In this document: piece by piece, positions 29,718 to 37,984 of the stretch | Layout: every line of letters begins with the position of its first letter | Position numbering within the stretch: position 1 is the stretch's first letter | From: an uncultured Granulosicoccus sp. | GTDB taxonomy: Bacteria; Pseudomonadota; Gammaproteobacteria; Granulosicoccales; Granulosicoccaceae | Length of the DNA stretch: 64,000 bases | NCBI GenBank assembly: GCA_947492525.1 | Contig: CANLNQ010000001.1 | Location: 248,001 to 312,000 of the forward strand | Reading direction: 5' to 3' | The notes under the pieces: model-generated | Seen by the model: only the letters and a program-made list of their open reading frames with translations | What the model was told of the DNA's origin: nothing | Database searches by the model: none | Made by a program: the position numbers and the translations under genes

Positions 29718-31025
29718 ATGAAGAAGAACGTTCTCCAGTCACCTCGCCGGCTTGCCGCCTCACGAGTCCGGCCGTTCATGTATCTGGCCCTGGCCAGTTT
29801 CATCAGCGGCTGCGTTACAAGCAGCCATGCAGAGCAGGACCCGATCGACTGCACCCTGCCGCATGTCGACAATCGCCTATCACAATGCGAGCGTGTCCGG
29901 CGGGCCAGTGAATTCAGTGGCTGCCTGTCTGCGGACGACATCAGCGAGCACAGCTGCCTGCTCATGGACGCCGATGTATCGTTCTGCTCGGCCGAAGACA
30001 GCTTGCCGATCACCGCCTACTTCGATCAGAGCGAGCGCACTCTGGACTGCGCCGGTGGCACGATCGATCATGGCTGGGGGCGCGTCAGTCTGCCGCAGGG
30101 TCCTGCCACCACACAGAGAACGCGTAAACCGGCGGTTCGCTTCTTCAACGATCGCTCACTGTCGGATATCGCGGTCAGAAACTGCACCTTGCGCGGAACG
30201 AACCACATGGGTATCGAAGCCACCCGCTTCTTCGGCGGCGAACTCGGCCCCGATGGCGAGATCGGCGATGGCGAAGCCTTGCCGGTCGGGCACAGCAAGC
30301 TGCGTTTCGAGAACCTGGTCATCGAGGACACCATAACCGGCATCTATCTGGGCAGCTTCAGCCAGTCAGTGGATATCCATCAGGTGAGCATCGACAACAC
30401 CGAGCGTATCGCCATCTATTCAGAGGCCGGTAGCCACGACGTGCGCATTCGTCAATCACTGATCAGCAACAACCAGTCCCGTGAAGCCATTGCCATCGAT
30501 TCCACGTATGACAGCGAAGTCTCCGACACTTTGTTCGTCAACAATCGGGAGGGTGGCATCAATGTCTATCAGAACTGCGGTGAGCTGAAGGGAATCGTGT
30601 GCCCGGTCATACGCTCGACACCGCCCAACAACAATCGCATCACCGGTAACCGCTTCGTCAACACCGGTGTCTCCGGCGTTCAGATCGCCTCGCGCCAGGG
30701 GCGCAGACACGCATTCGGCTGGTGCGCGACCCTCAACGGACTACCCGGAAAATTCACCGACACCGCCGAGGGCAATGTCGTCAGCGACAATACCTTTGTA
30801 TGCAACGATGGCACGTCCCTGATCGTTCAGGATGGCCCCAACACCATTGCCAACAATACCATCGTGGCACGCAAGCACTGCATCCCCTTCGAGATATCCA
30901 CCGGCGGTCACGGCAGCAGCCAGAGTCATCTGCTCGACGGCCTGCAGCTACTGGACAACCATATCGATGCCACACGCCCGCCACGCCTGCGCAATGTGAG
31001 CGATGCGGTCACCATCAGACAGTAA
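29718..31025 (+). CDS. Lipoprotein with right-handed parallel beta-helix
   Basis: About 435 residues from ATG 29718. The N-terminus has a lipoprotein signal with lipobox ISGC near residue 32. The middle repeats short beta-helix turns rich in Asn, Ile and Val: LRFENLVIEDTITGIYLG, VDIHQVSIDNTERIAIYSEA and RIRQSLISNNQSREAIAID. Such folds occur in polysaccharide lyases, epimerases and adhesins. No catalytic set is evident, so substrate and activity are unknown. It converges on the next gene. Confidence 0.75.
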   Translation: MKKNVLQSPRRLAASRVRPFMYLALASFISGCVTSSHAEQDPIDCTLPHVDNRLSQCERVRRASEFSGCLSADDISEHSCLLMDADVSFCSAEDSLPITAYFDQSERTLDCAGGTIDHGWGRVSLPQGPATTQRTRKPAVRFFNDRSLSDIAVRNCTLRGTNHMGIEATRFFGGELGPDGEIGDGEALPVGHSKLRFENLVIEDTITGIYLGSFSQSVDIHQVSIDNTERIAIYSEAGSHDVRIRQSLISNNQSREAIAIDSTYDSEVSDTLFVNNREGGINVYQNCGELKGIVCPVIRSTPPNNNRITGNRFVNTGVSGVQIASRQGRRHAFGWCATLNGLPGKFTDTAEGNVVSDNTFVCNDGTSLIVQDGPNTIANNTIVARKHCIPFEISTGGHGSSQSHLLDGLQLLDNHIDATRPPRLRNVSDAVTIRQ

Positions 31026-31166
31026 GGGTCGCGGGCAAGGTACTCACGCGAGCTATCTTTGCCGATCAACTTGCAACACTGGACAGCTCCTGAAGCAACT
31101 CCTGACGGCAGCCGCTGTACGCCACTCACGAATGCCACTCCTGAAAGCGACGTCCTTATCCAGCCT

Positions 31167-31994
31167 TCAGGAGCGGCTCAGTTGCACGATTTCAAGCGTT
31201 GCATCACCCGACTCGTACACGGTCGAACGCTTGCGCAACAGGGTGGCCTGAACTGCCGATGCAGCATTCGGGAGAAGCTGCTGAATCGCCTCGGGCAACT
31301 GGTAACGACCATCGTCTTCCAGCTCACACACCACCGCGTTCGCCATTGCACCCGACTTATCTGCAAACGTCAGGGTCAGCTCGATAACGTCCGCCGGATT
31401 CGTCGAGCCTTGCCACTCGATGGCCTCGCCCCTGTCCCATGCAACACCCGCCTCAGGTGCCAACACCTGCAGCGGCGCCAGTGGCACAAGACTGATCGAG
31501 TCGAAGGCCGGGACGTCTGTCGAGCCGGGCACATGCAGATAGGCATCCTCGGATAGCGCCTCTTCCAGCCAGCGCTCCTCCGTGGCATACACAACGGCCT
31601 CGCCCCACACCTGAGCCGGCATGCGAGCCACCACCCCACCCCTGTCGCGGATCTCCAGGGCCGAGCCTGCATCAAGGGTCTGCTGCCAGAGCGAGCCGAC
31701 AGACCCGGAGTGCGCATCGGCGCTCGCACCGATATCACTCAGACCGACCTGCGAGATTCGCTGACAGTTCTGCCGCCCTGCCTGCCACAACAGATCGGCG
31801 GCTGCGGTCACCTCAGGCAACCGGGTGAACCAGGCATCCAGCGTGTACACACCGGCCTGCTCATCGAGCACCAGCACACCCCGTGAGGCAGCCTCGGTAG
31901 CCACGTCGCCCGCCGAGGGCTCGCCATTGGGGGTATTTCCACCACCACAGGCGGTCAGCAGTAGCAGGCTCGAAAACACGACGCACAGGCGCAT
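31167..31994 (-). CDS. Lipoprotein of unknown function
   Basis: A 275-residue protein from ATG 31994 with a textbook lipobox LLTACGGG near residue 16. After a Gly/Ser/Pro spacer it is a mixed alpha/beta protein without a domain I recognise. WDRGEAIEWQGS followed by ELTLTFADKSGA suggests an Ig-like C-terminal half. It lies 86 bp after the BtuF-like gene on the same strand and may be the last gene of that unit. Confidence 0.7.
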   Translation of the reverse strand: MRLCVVFSSLLLLTACGGGNTPNGEPSAGDVATEAASRGVLVLDEQAGVYTLDAWFTRLPEVTAAADLLWQAGRQNCQRISQVGLSDIGASADAHSGSVGSLWQQTLDAGSALEIRDRGGVVARMPAQVWGEAVVYATEERWLEEALSEDAYLHVPGSTDVPAFDSISLVPLAPLQVLAPEAGVAWDRGEAIEWQGSTNPADVIELTLTFADKSGAMANAVVCELEDDGRYQLPEAIQQLLPNAASAVQATLLRKRSTVYESGDATLEIVQLSRS

Positions 31995-32080
31995 GGACAG
32001 AAAGACGACCAATCGTTTGGGTAACCCAGCTAGCGACCTCCCGCGTGTCTGTCCTGAGCAGCCGTACCCGGAGATGCCTG

Positions 32081-32932
32081 CTAACTCACACTCGCAGCGC
32101 CCGTGGATGCCTCGTCGTAATAGTCCAGCATGATGCGATGCAATTGTTCGAGACCGTCGCTCAAGGCTGCCGGGCCTGGCTGCAGAATGTTGGCGGATTT
32201 GATTTCATGCAATCGCCCCTGCCTTACCGCATCGATGCGCTGCCAACCGGCACGAGCGGCCACCTTGTCCGGACGAAATTTCTTGCCACACCAGGAACCG
32301 ATGATGATTTGTGGATCGGCATTGATGACACGCTGAGGGTCGGCGATGATCCGGTCCTTGCCCAGAGGCATCCGACCCAGCTCGGCAAAACAATCCTGAC
32401 CACCGGCAATCTCGACCAGCTCCGATACCCAGCGTATGCCGGATATCATCGGCTCGTCCCATTCCTCGAAATACACGCGTGGCCGTGCCACCTGTGGGTG
32501 CGCCTGCAGACAGGCAAGCACGCGCGCCTGGATCGCGGACAGACGTGCTGTGTATGTGGCCACCAATGCCTGTCCGCGTTCGGCAGCTCCCACCATGGAT
32601 GACAGCGTGAGAATCATGTCCAGAATCTGTGCCACGGATCGCTGGTTCATGACCAGCACATTCACCCCGTGGCGAATCAGCTCGGCGGCTATATCGGCCT
32701 GCAAATCGGAAAATCCGATCACGAGGTCCGGCTTCAGGTCGAGAATGCGCTCGTATCTGGCCGAGGTGAATGCAGACACCTTCGGTTTCTCGCGGCGCGC
32801 CTGTGCCGGTCGAACCGTGAACCCCGAGATTCCGACGATCCTGTCCTGTTCCCCAAGCAGATAGAGCAGCTCGGTGGTCTCTTCCGTCAGGCAGATGATG
32901 CGCTCGGGGTAACGCGCCTTGAAGGCCTTCAC
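32081..32932 (-). CDS. BtuF-like periplasmic-binding-fold protein lacking a signal peptide
   Basis: A 283-residue class III binding protein (cobalamin/iron-siderophore type): PERIICLTEETTELLYLLGE, ILDLKPDLVIGFSDLQADIA, PRVYFEEWDEPMISG and ADPQIIIGSWCGKK are typical. The first residues MKAFKARYPERI are already the first strand, so no export signal is present. Many cobalamin-binding relatives share this feature and may act in the cytoplasm or have a leader missed here. It starts 22 bp after the HR-domain-like gene, so it could be co-transcribed. Confidence 0.8.
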   Translation of the reverse strand: MKAFKARYPERIICLTEETTELLYLLGEQDRIVGISGFTVRPAQARREKPKVSAFTSARYERILDLKPDLVIGFSDLQADIAAELIRHGVNVLVMNQRSVAQILDMILTLSSMVGAAERGQALVATYTARLSAIQARVLACLQAHPQVARPRVYFEEWDEPMISGIRWVSELVEIAGGQDCFAELGRMPLGKDRIIADPQRVINADPQIIIGSWCGKKFRPDKVAARAGWQRIDAVRQGRLHEIKSANILQPGPAALSDGLEQLHRIMLDYYDEASTGAASVS

Positions 32933-32954
32933 GCAGACGCGTTGTCAGCCACGA

Positions 32955-33467
32955 CTACAAGCTTGGCTCAGGCAGACTGATCACCATCAGATCACCGGCC
33001 TGCTCGAAAATCAACTGATGGCTGGTCACACCTGCCAGGGTGGTCGCATCATCCACCACGCTGCCGACGTCGAAACGCCGCTCATCGGCCGTGATGACGT
33101 AGGAGGGCTTGGACGCCGAGACCAGAACCACGGGACTGCCAAACAGATTTTCCAGCGTCACCAGAGCTTCTGCTTCCGGCAGATGATCCAGCAGAGCACT
33201 ACCGGTGTCCGGAGTGAGTTCTGATGCGTCTTCCGCAAGCGTTTGCGAGTCCGCGGTATCCGCCGAGGAATCTTCCACTGCCAGTTCCTCGGGCACATCA
33301 TCAGCCTGAAAGGCCTCCATGACCCTGTCGGTCACGATCAGGCCGAATGCCACGACAGCCAGTGCAATCAGGATGCGATTCAACTTGCGCGGCCCCTGTC
33401 GAGTCCGGGAATCAGCGGTTTCGTCATTTTCTGAATCTACGCTATCGGAGTTCATTGAATTGTCCAT
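32955..33467 (-). CDS. Single-pass membrane protein with GspC/PilP HR-like domain
   Basis: A 170-residue protein: a charged cytoplasmic N-terminus, one TM helix (about residues 30-48, ILIALAVVAFGLIVTD), an acidic periplasmic linker, and a small beta domain at about 105-168 that begins LFGSPVVLVSASKPSYVI and contains RRFDVGSVVDD. This is the shape of GspC/PilP-type inner-membrane proteins that contact a secretin. It lies five bases after the secretin N0/N1-like gene, supporting a joint role. Family assignment is by architecture and weak similarity. Confidence 0.6.
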   Translation of the reverse strand: MDNSMNSDSVDSENDETADSRTRQGPRKLNRILIALAVVAFGLIVTDRVMEAFQADDVPEELAVEDSSADTADSQTLAEDASELTPDTGSALLDHLPEAEALVTLENLFGSPVVLVSASKPSYVITADERRFDVGSVVDDATTLAGVTSHQLIFEQAGDLMVISLPEPSL

Positions 33468-33472
33468 CCCGT

Positions 33473-34225
33473 TCAGAAAGTGTCATAGCCAGGTATATCC
33501 GTCACCCAGCGAATCGGCTTAGACAACACCGCCTGATCGGCCGGCGGCTTCGCTTCATCAGCCATATCGGCCAGCATCTCATCCGACCCTGAATCGATGA
33601 CGAGCTCCGCTGCCGCCTGGTCTGCAGTTTCCGGATCGCGAGCAATACCTGCCAGAGCCGCACCGATTTCCATTCCGCCATCTGCATCCGCAGGCGTTCT
33701 TGCATCATTGTCCGCCCAGGTTCGGGCTATCAATCCACTGGTTCGCTTGACAAAATCCGGGTGTCCCGAGATCCGTATGGCGTCGCTTCGTATCTCGATA
33801 TCGTTGCCCGGTGCCAGATCATCGAACAGGGAATCCCGGAATTCTTCGCTCAGTTCATCGCTGATCACAGCCACCGAGACGCTGCTTGTCTCGCTGCCGG
33901 CCGCCGCGTTCACGGTGCTCTCGTCGATGTCGAAGAAAACAGGGTAGTTGGCCGACAGATCCGACAACACCTGCGGCACCGTGCCACTGAATCGTGCGGA
34001 AACCGGCATATCCAGCGGTCCAGTCATGACGGCCTCCTTACCCGACAGCTCCGCCAGTTGCCTGACCACAAGCGACAAGGGGGCTTGCTTCACCCAGAGA
34101 CTGACTTCCGGCGCCGCACTGTTGGCTTTCTCTGCCGTTGCATCAGCGGTATCTGCGAGAACCGGCCCTGCCGCCAATGCCAGGCAGCAGAACAGCCCTG
34201 TCAGAACGGGCAGGCGCGCGCTCAT
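33473..34225 (-). CDS. Exported secretin N0/N1-domain-only protein
   Basis: A 250-residue protein with a signal peptide to about residue 24 (GPVLA). Residues 40-100 (VKQAPLSLVVRQLAELSGKE, then PVSARFSGTVPQVLSDLSANY) resemble the secretin N0 domain of type III SctC proteins; residues 115-168 (IEIRSDAIRISGHPDFVKR) resemble N1. The large C-terminal secretin pore domain is absent, and the rest is low-complexity acidic. It overlaps the preceding lipoprotein by four bases. It might dock to another secretin or form a ring without a pore. Confidence 0.6.
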   Translation of the reverse strand: MSARLPVLTGLFCCLALAAGPVLADTADATAEKANSAAPEVSLWVKQAPLSLVVRQLAELSGKEAVMTGPLDMPVSARFSGTVPQVLSDLSANYPVFFDIDESTVNAAAGSETSSVSVAVISDELSEEFRDSLFDDLAPGNDIEIRSDAIRISGHPDFVKRTSGLIARTWADNDARTPADADGGMEIGAALAGIARDPETADQAAAELVIDSGSDEMLADMADEAKPPADQAVLSKPIRWVTDIPGYDTF

Positions 34226-35247
34226 GAGTTCTTCTGCCTCTTGAGTGTCAATACAACCCCGCGACGAGGCATGACTTCGTCGAACAGCTGCGGTGCCCAG
34301 CAGCCTTCCTCGAGAATCTTGTCGTGCTCGAGACCGGAGAACAGCAAGGCTTCCTTGACGCGATTGGCCCGCCCCAAGGCCAGCAGACTGTTGCCGTTGC
34401 TGATTTCAGTCTGACCGTGGCTGCAACCGATGACGGACAGGATATCGGTCTCGGGATCCATCTCGGCAACGTAGCGCTCGATGATGCTCTTGTTCACATC
34501 GCCCAGTCGCAGCGAGTCATTGGGGAAGATCAGGATGCTCTGATCAACATCCTCGAAACCGGCAAATACCCCGCGATAGTTCGAGGCCATCGTTTCATAG
34601 ATATTCTGCTTGATCGGCGCAGGCTCGTCGCTGTTGAACCAGTCCAGGGCCGTGGTCTCCGGCGGCGCCAGCACATCATTGATGTCCGGACCATCGTAGG
34701 GCTTGAACGCCACTGTGCTGTATTCACTATCGGCTGCGCCGAAGATCTCGTCATCCAGACTGATTCTGCGTTCCCGGGTGCCGCGTATGATCTGCTCACT
34801 GACCGGCACGGTCTTGTCGGCCACCACTTCGTACTGTCGTTCGACCGACAACTGGCCCACGGAAAGCACGTACAGTTCCTGTGCACCATTGTCCGAGGCG
34901 ACTTGCCTGATCTCGGGTGTCACCCGATTGAGGCCTTCATGGCCTTCGACTCGTTCTACCTTGTAACCGCGATCTCGCAGTTCGCTCTCCACCTGACGTT
35001 CGAAACGGGATCGTGGAGGCGCTACCTGAACGGTGGCCATCAAGGGGTTCAGATGAGGAAACTGTGCCAACGAATTGACGAGATTCTCGGCAATGAGATC
35101 GTAGTCAGGCTCTGGCTCCTTGCCCCAGGGCGCCTTCACCCCCACCATACTGCAACCCGTGAGCAGTGATAGCAGAGATGACACCAGGAGGACTTTTCGA
35201 ATTCGGGGATAAGCTGTTGCAGAAGACTTGAATCTGACCATCGTCAC
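34222..35247 (-). CDS. Lipoprotein with divergent OmpA-like C-terminal domain
   Basis: A 341-residue lipoprotein with lipobox LLTGCSM near residue 32. The middle is unfamiliar. The last 90 residues follow the OmpA domain pattern with replacements: VIGCSHGQTEISNGNSLLAL in place of the GHTD region, GRANRVKEALLFSG, and a final PRRGVVLTLKRQ. It is first in a three-gene run with the secretin N0/N1-like and HR-like proteins. GTG 35247 has AAGAGA six bases upstream; ATG 35241 is the alternative. Confidence 0.65.
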   Translation of the reverse strand: MTMVRFKSSATAYPRIRKVLLVSSLLSLLTGCSMVGVKAPWGKEPEPDYDLIAENLVNSLAQFPHLNPLMATVQVAPPRSRFERQVESELRDRGYKVERVEGHEGLNRVTPEIRQVASDNGAQELYVLSVGQLSVERQYEVVADKTVPVSEQIIRGTRERRISLDDEIFGAADSEYSTVAFKPYDGPDINDVLAPPETTALDWFNSDEPAPIKQNIYETMASNYRGVFAGFEDVDQSILIFPNDSLRLGDVNKSIIERYVAEMDPETDILSVIGCSHGQTEISNGNSLLALGRANRVKEALLFSGLEHDKILEEGCWAPQLFDEVMPRRGVVLTLKRQKNS

Positions 35248-35560
35248 CGGGTTCTCTTACTGGTTTTCCGGCTCGTAAGTGGAAACGCGCCGGCAATCAA
35301 CTAGCCTGCCTCATGACAGGACATCACCCTCAACCATAGCCGTTTAGATCAGCAAACGGCACTGCTGAATTGCGACACCATTGATGTCTCGCAGCAACTT
35401 AACCGTTTTGTAATTGACTTTAGCGTTAAGCGTCAGAATAACGTCGCCTAGTCCGTTAGCCTTGCATTCGGCGCGATGGCCGACATGTTCTTGACACTTG
35501 TTTTGTGGCGATGTAACCGTCACAACATCCCACTACCCATACCCTGTACACACCCTGGCC
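35248..35560. other. Divergent intergenic region
   Basis: 313 bp between the lipoprotein gene (minus) and the zinc peptidase gene (plus). It holds the promoter at 35414-35442; the minus-strand promoter was not identified. Confidence 0.5.
35414..35442 (+). promoter_or_regulatory. Sigma70-type promoter for the zinc peptidase gene
   Basis: TTGACT (35414-35419), a 17-base spacer and AATAAC (35437-35442), about 120 bp before the coding start at 35561. Confidence 0.4.
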
Positions 35561-36250
35561 ATGGCTGTCCTCCTACTCATCCTGCTGATCGGCACACTGA
35601 TTGTCGGACCGCAACTCTGGATCCGCTGGATCTTCACGCGCTATTCGGCCGAACTGCCCGACATCCCCGGCACCGGTGCCGAGCTTGCACGGCATCTGTT
35701 GCAACGGTTCGAGATTGATGGTGTCGTGGTGGAGGAGACCGACCCTCAGCGCGATCATTTCGATTCAGGCACGCCGGCCATCAGACTCTCGCCAAAGAAC
35801 TATCACGGACGCTCGCTGACCGCCATTGCGGTGGCCACTCACGAGGTGGGGCATGCCATCCAATGGCACCGCAAGGAAGCAGTATTCCGCTTGCGCCAGC
35901 GCTACATACCGCTGGCCCTGAAATTCCAGAGAGCCGGCATTCTGATGCTGTCGCTATCCCCCATCCTCGGTGTGATCACCCGCAGCCCATCCGGCGTATT
36001 GTTGCCGGTGGCTGGCGGTGTGCTGGCAGCCCTGTGCGGGGCTGCCACCTATCTGATTGTGCTACCCGAAGAATGGGATGCCAGCTTCAACAAGGCCATG
36101 CCGATTCTGGTGGAAGGCGAGTATATCGGTGAGCGCCAGCACCAGGCCGTGAGATCCATTCTGCGTGCCGCCGCCTTTACCTATGCAGCGGGTGCCCTGG
36201 CCTCGTTATTACAAGTCTGGAGATGGCTACCCTTGTTGCTGCGGCGCTGA
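35561..36250 (+). CDS. Membrane-bound neutral zinc metallopeptidase (YugP-like)
   Basis: A 229-residue membrane protein from ATG 35561. It has an N-terminal TM helix, the zinc-peptidase signature ATHEVGHAIQWH near residue 103, and hydrophobic segments after it. LPDIPGTGAELARHLL and the cluster PEEWDASFNKAMPIL are characteristic of the YugP family of putative neutral zinc metallopeptidases. The frame extends upstream to 35498 but the earlier codons look like leader sequence. Substrate unknown. Confidence 0.88.
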   Translation: MAVLLLILLIGTLIVGPQLWIRWIFTRYSAELPDIPGTGAELARHLLQRFEIDGVVVEETDPQRDHFDSGTPAIRLSPKNYHGRSLTAIAVATHEVGHAIQWHRKEAVFRLRQRYIPLALKFQRAGILMLSLSPILGVITRSPSGVLLPVAGGVLAALCGAATYLIVLPEEWDASFNKAMPILVEGEYIGERQHQAVRSILRAAAFTYAAGALASLLQVWRWLPLLLRR

Positions 36251-36263
36251 CCCGACGAAATCC

Positions 36264-37010
36264 TCAGACGATATCGGACGAACTGATGCGTGCCACGCCC
36301 GCATCCGCCATGGCCTTCCAGGCCGCCAGCACTGAACCGTCAAGATCGATACCGCGACAGGCGTCTTCGATCACGGACACCGACAGACCGGCAGCGGCAG
36401 CATCCTGGGCAGACCAACTGACACAGAAATCCGTTGCCAGCCCGCAGACATAGACCTTGCTCAGCCCCCTTTCCTTCAGATAACCGGTAAGGCCTGTCTT
36501 GGTACTGCCATCGGCTTCCACGAAGGTGGAATAGCTGTCCACTTCATTGTGATAGCCCTTGCGAATGATCAACTGCGCGTGTGGAATATCCAGGCCGTCC
36601 GCCAGTTGCGCATCCCTGGAACCCTGCACACAGTGGTCCGGCCACAGCACCTGGGTGCCATAGGGCATCTCGACAGTCTCGAAGGGTGCCTTGCCCTGGT
36701 GGCTTGACGCAAACGATGCATGCCCCGGTGTGTGCCAGTCCTGCGTGAAGATCACGTTCTCGAACTTGCCGCCCAGCGCGTTGATGACCGGAATGATCTG
36801 ATCGCCATCGGATACCGGCAAGGTGCCACCGGGCAGGAAGCAGTTCTGCACATCAATGACCAGCAGCACCGAATCGGCGTCCGGTGTGATTTGCGCCGCG
36901 CTGGCGAAGCGTGCGGCCAACGGCATCAAGGCCGCAGCGCTGGCACATTGCAGAAAGCGTCGGCGGGTCGTTGTCGCAGACAGTGGCTTGTTCACTCTTT
37001 TCACGGCCAT
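36264..37010 (-). CDS. pncA: Nicotinamidase with Tat export signal
   Basis: About 248 residues from ATG 37010. The catalytic fold matches PncA: LLVIDVQNCFLPGG (Asp), the metal-binding DWHTPGHASF, the WPDHCVQGS segment, and the nucleophile Cys in LATDFCVSWSAQDA. It is preceded by TTTRRRFLQCASAAA, a twin-arginine signal with cleavage likely after ASA. Nicotinamidases are usually cytoplasmic (nicotinamide to nicotinate for NAD recycling); here a periplasmic location is predicted. An upstream ATG at 37049 lengthens the leader by 13 residues. No NAD-salvage gene is adjacent. Confidence 0.88.
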   Translation of the reverse strand: MAVKRVNKPLSATTTRRRFLQCASAAALMPLAARFASAAQITPDADSVLLVIDVQNCFLPGGTLPVSDGDQIIPVINALGGKFENVIFTQDWHTPGHASFASSHQGKAPFETVEMPYGTQVLWPDHCVQGSRDAQLADGLDIPHAQLIIRKGYHNEVDSYSTFVEADGSTKTGLTGYLKERGLSKVYVCGLATDFCVSWSAQDAAAAGLSVSVIEDACRGIDLDGSVLAAWKAMADAGVARISSSDIV

Positions 37011-37126
37011 TCGGGTCACCATGGAGTCGTATGCTGGAGGATTCTGCATAGACCCTATACGGTTTCCCTGTCCGACTCAACTGACGATGACCTGCCCGCA
37101 CGAACCGTGTCAGTTCAAAGAGACTT

Positions 37127-37984
37127 TTACGTCTCCCTCTTCAATACCTTCTTTGCCCGCACCGCGGTTCGAATCAGCAGATCCTTGGAGTTATCGGCAA
37201 GTGCACTCTCACCGAGCCCCTTTGGCTTCATGCCCATCTCTCGCAAGCGGCCGTTCAGGCTGTGGATACGCACATTCTTCTGGGATTGATCGGACCGGAA
37301 TGTGATACTGAATGAAATCGATACCTCGGGGCCGTTCTGCACCCAGTGAGGCGCATGGATGGGCACATGAATGGCGTCTCCGGGTTGCAATACCACTGCT
37401 TCCTCGCGCGCCTTGAACTCATCCTTGTAGGTCAGATTCCGGTGCTTGTGCGCGCCATAGTAGGTATTTTCGATATCTTCCTCCGACACCACCTCACGGT
37501 CCTTCGGATCGAAGATATTCATGGTTTTCGACCCACGTAGCTGCAGCAGGAAGTTGTGTTCGGGGTCCATATGAAACGGGGTGATCGAATTCGGCGACGA
37601 GACGAAAATGAAGCCGGCGCGTTGAGTTGCACCCGTCACATACTGGCTTGTCAGATCTTCAACCTCTTGCAGGCAGTCGTAGAGCACTTGCTTGTACTCG
37701 GGCATCACCTGAATGTTCTTGAGCACCAGCCAGGATTTGGTTTGCTCGATCTGTTTGATCGTCTCTTCCGGCGACAGCCCGTTGCCCGGTGTCTTGCTGG
37801 GATCCTGATTGATGCTGGCATCACCGGAGTTCCATTCCATCTGAGCTTCCGGCAATGCTCTGGCCAGATCGACCAGCGCCTCCACCGTGAACAGGGGATG
37901 ACCCACCAGCTCATGCTTTATCGTGAAATGCTTGTGCGGAAAGCCTGCCTGAATTGCGCCTTCCGTATCTTTCAGTAGATTCAT
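37127..37984 (-). CDS. Cupin-like (JmjC-type) oxygenase-fold protein
   Basis: A 285-residue protein with a cupin core near residues 120-225. TPFHMDPEHNFLLQLRGSK gives the HxD metal pair, and VLQPGDAIHVPIHAPHWVQN supplies the distal His. This is the layout of Fe(II)/2-oxoglutarate JmjC-like hydroxylases (Cupin_8), which modify proteins or small molecules. It overlaps the acetyltransferase upstream by four bases, so both are made from one mRNA. Target unknown. Confidence 0.78.
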   Translation of the reverse strand: MNLLKDTEGAIQAGFPHKHFTIKHELVGHPLFTVEALVDLARALPEAQMEWNSGDASINQDPSKTPGNGLSPEETIKQIEQTKSWLVLKNIQVMPEYKQVLYDCLQEVEDLTSQYVTGATQRAGFIFVSSPNSITPFHMDPEHNFLLQLRGSKTMNIFDPKDREVVSEEDIENTYYGAHKHRNLTYKDEFKAREEAVVLQPGDAIHVPIHAPHWVQNGPEVSISFSITFRSDQSQKNVRIHSLNGRLREMGMKPKGLGESALADNSKDLLIRTAVRAKKVLKRET

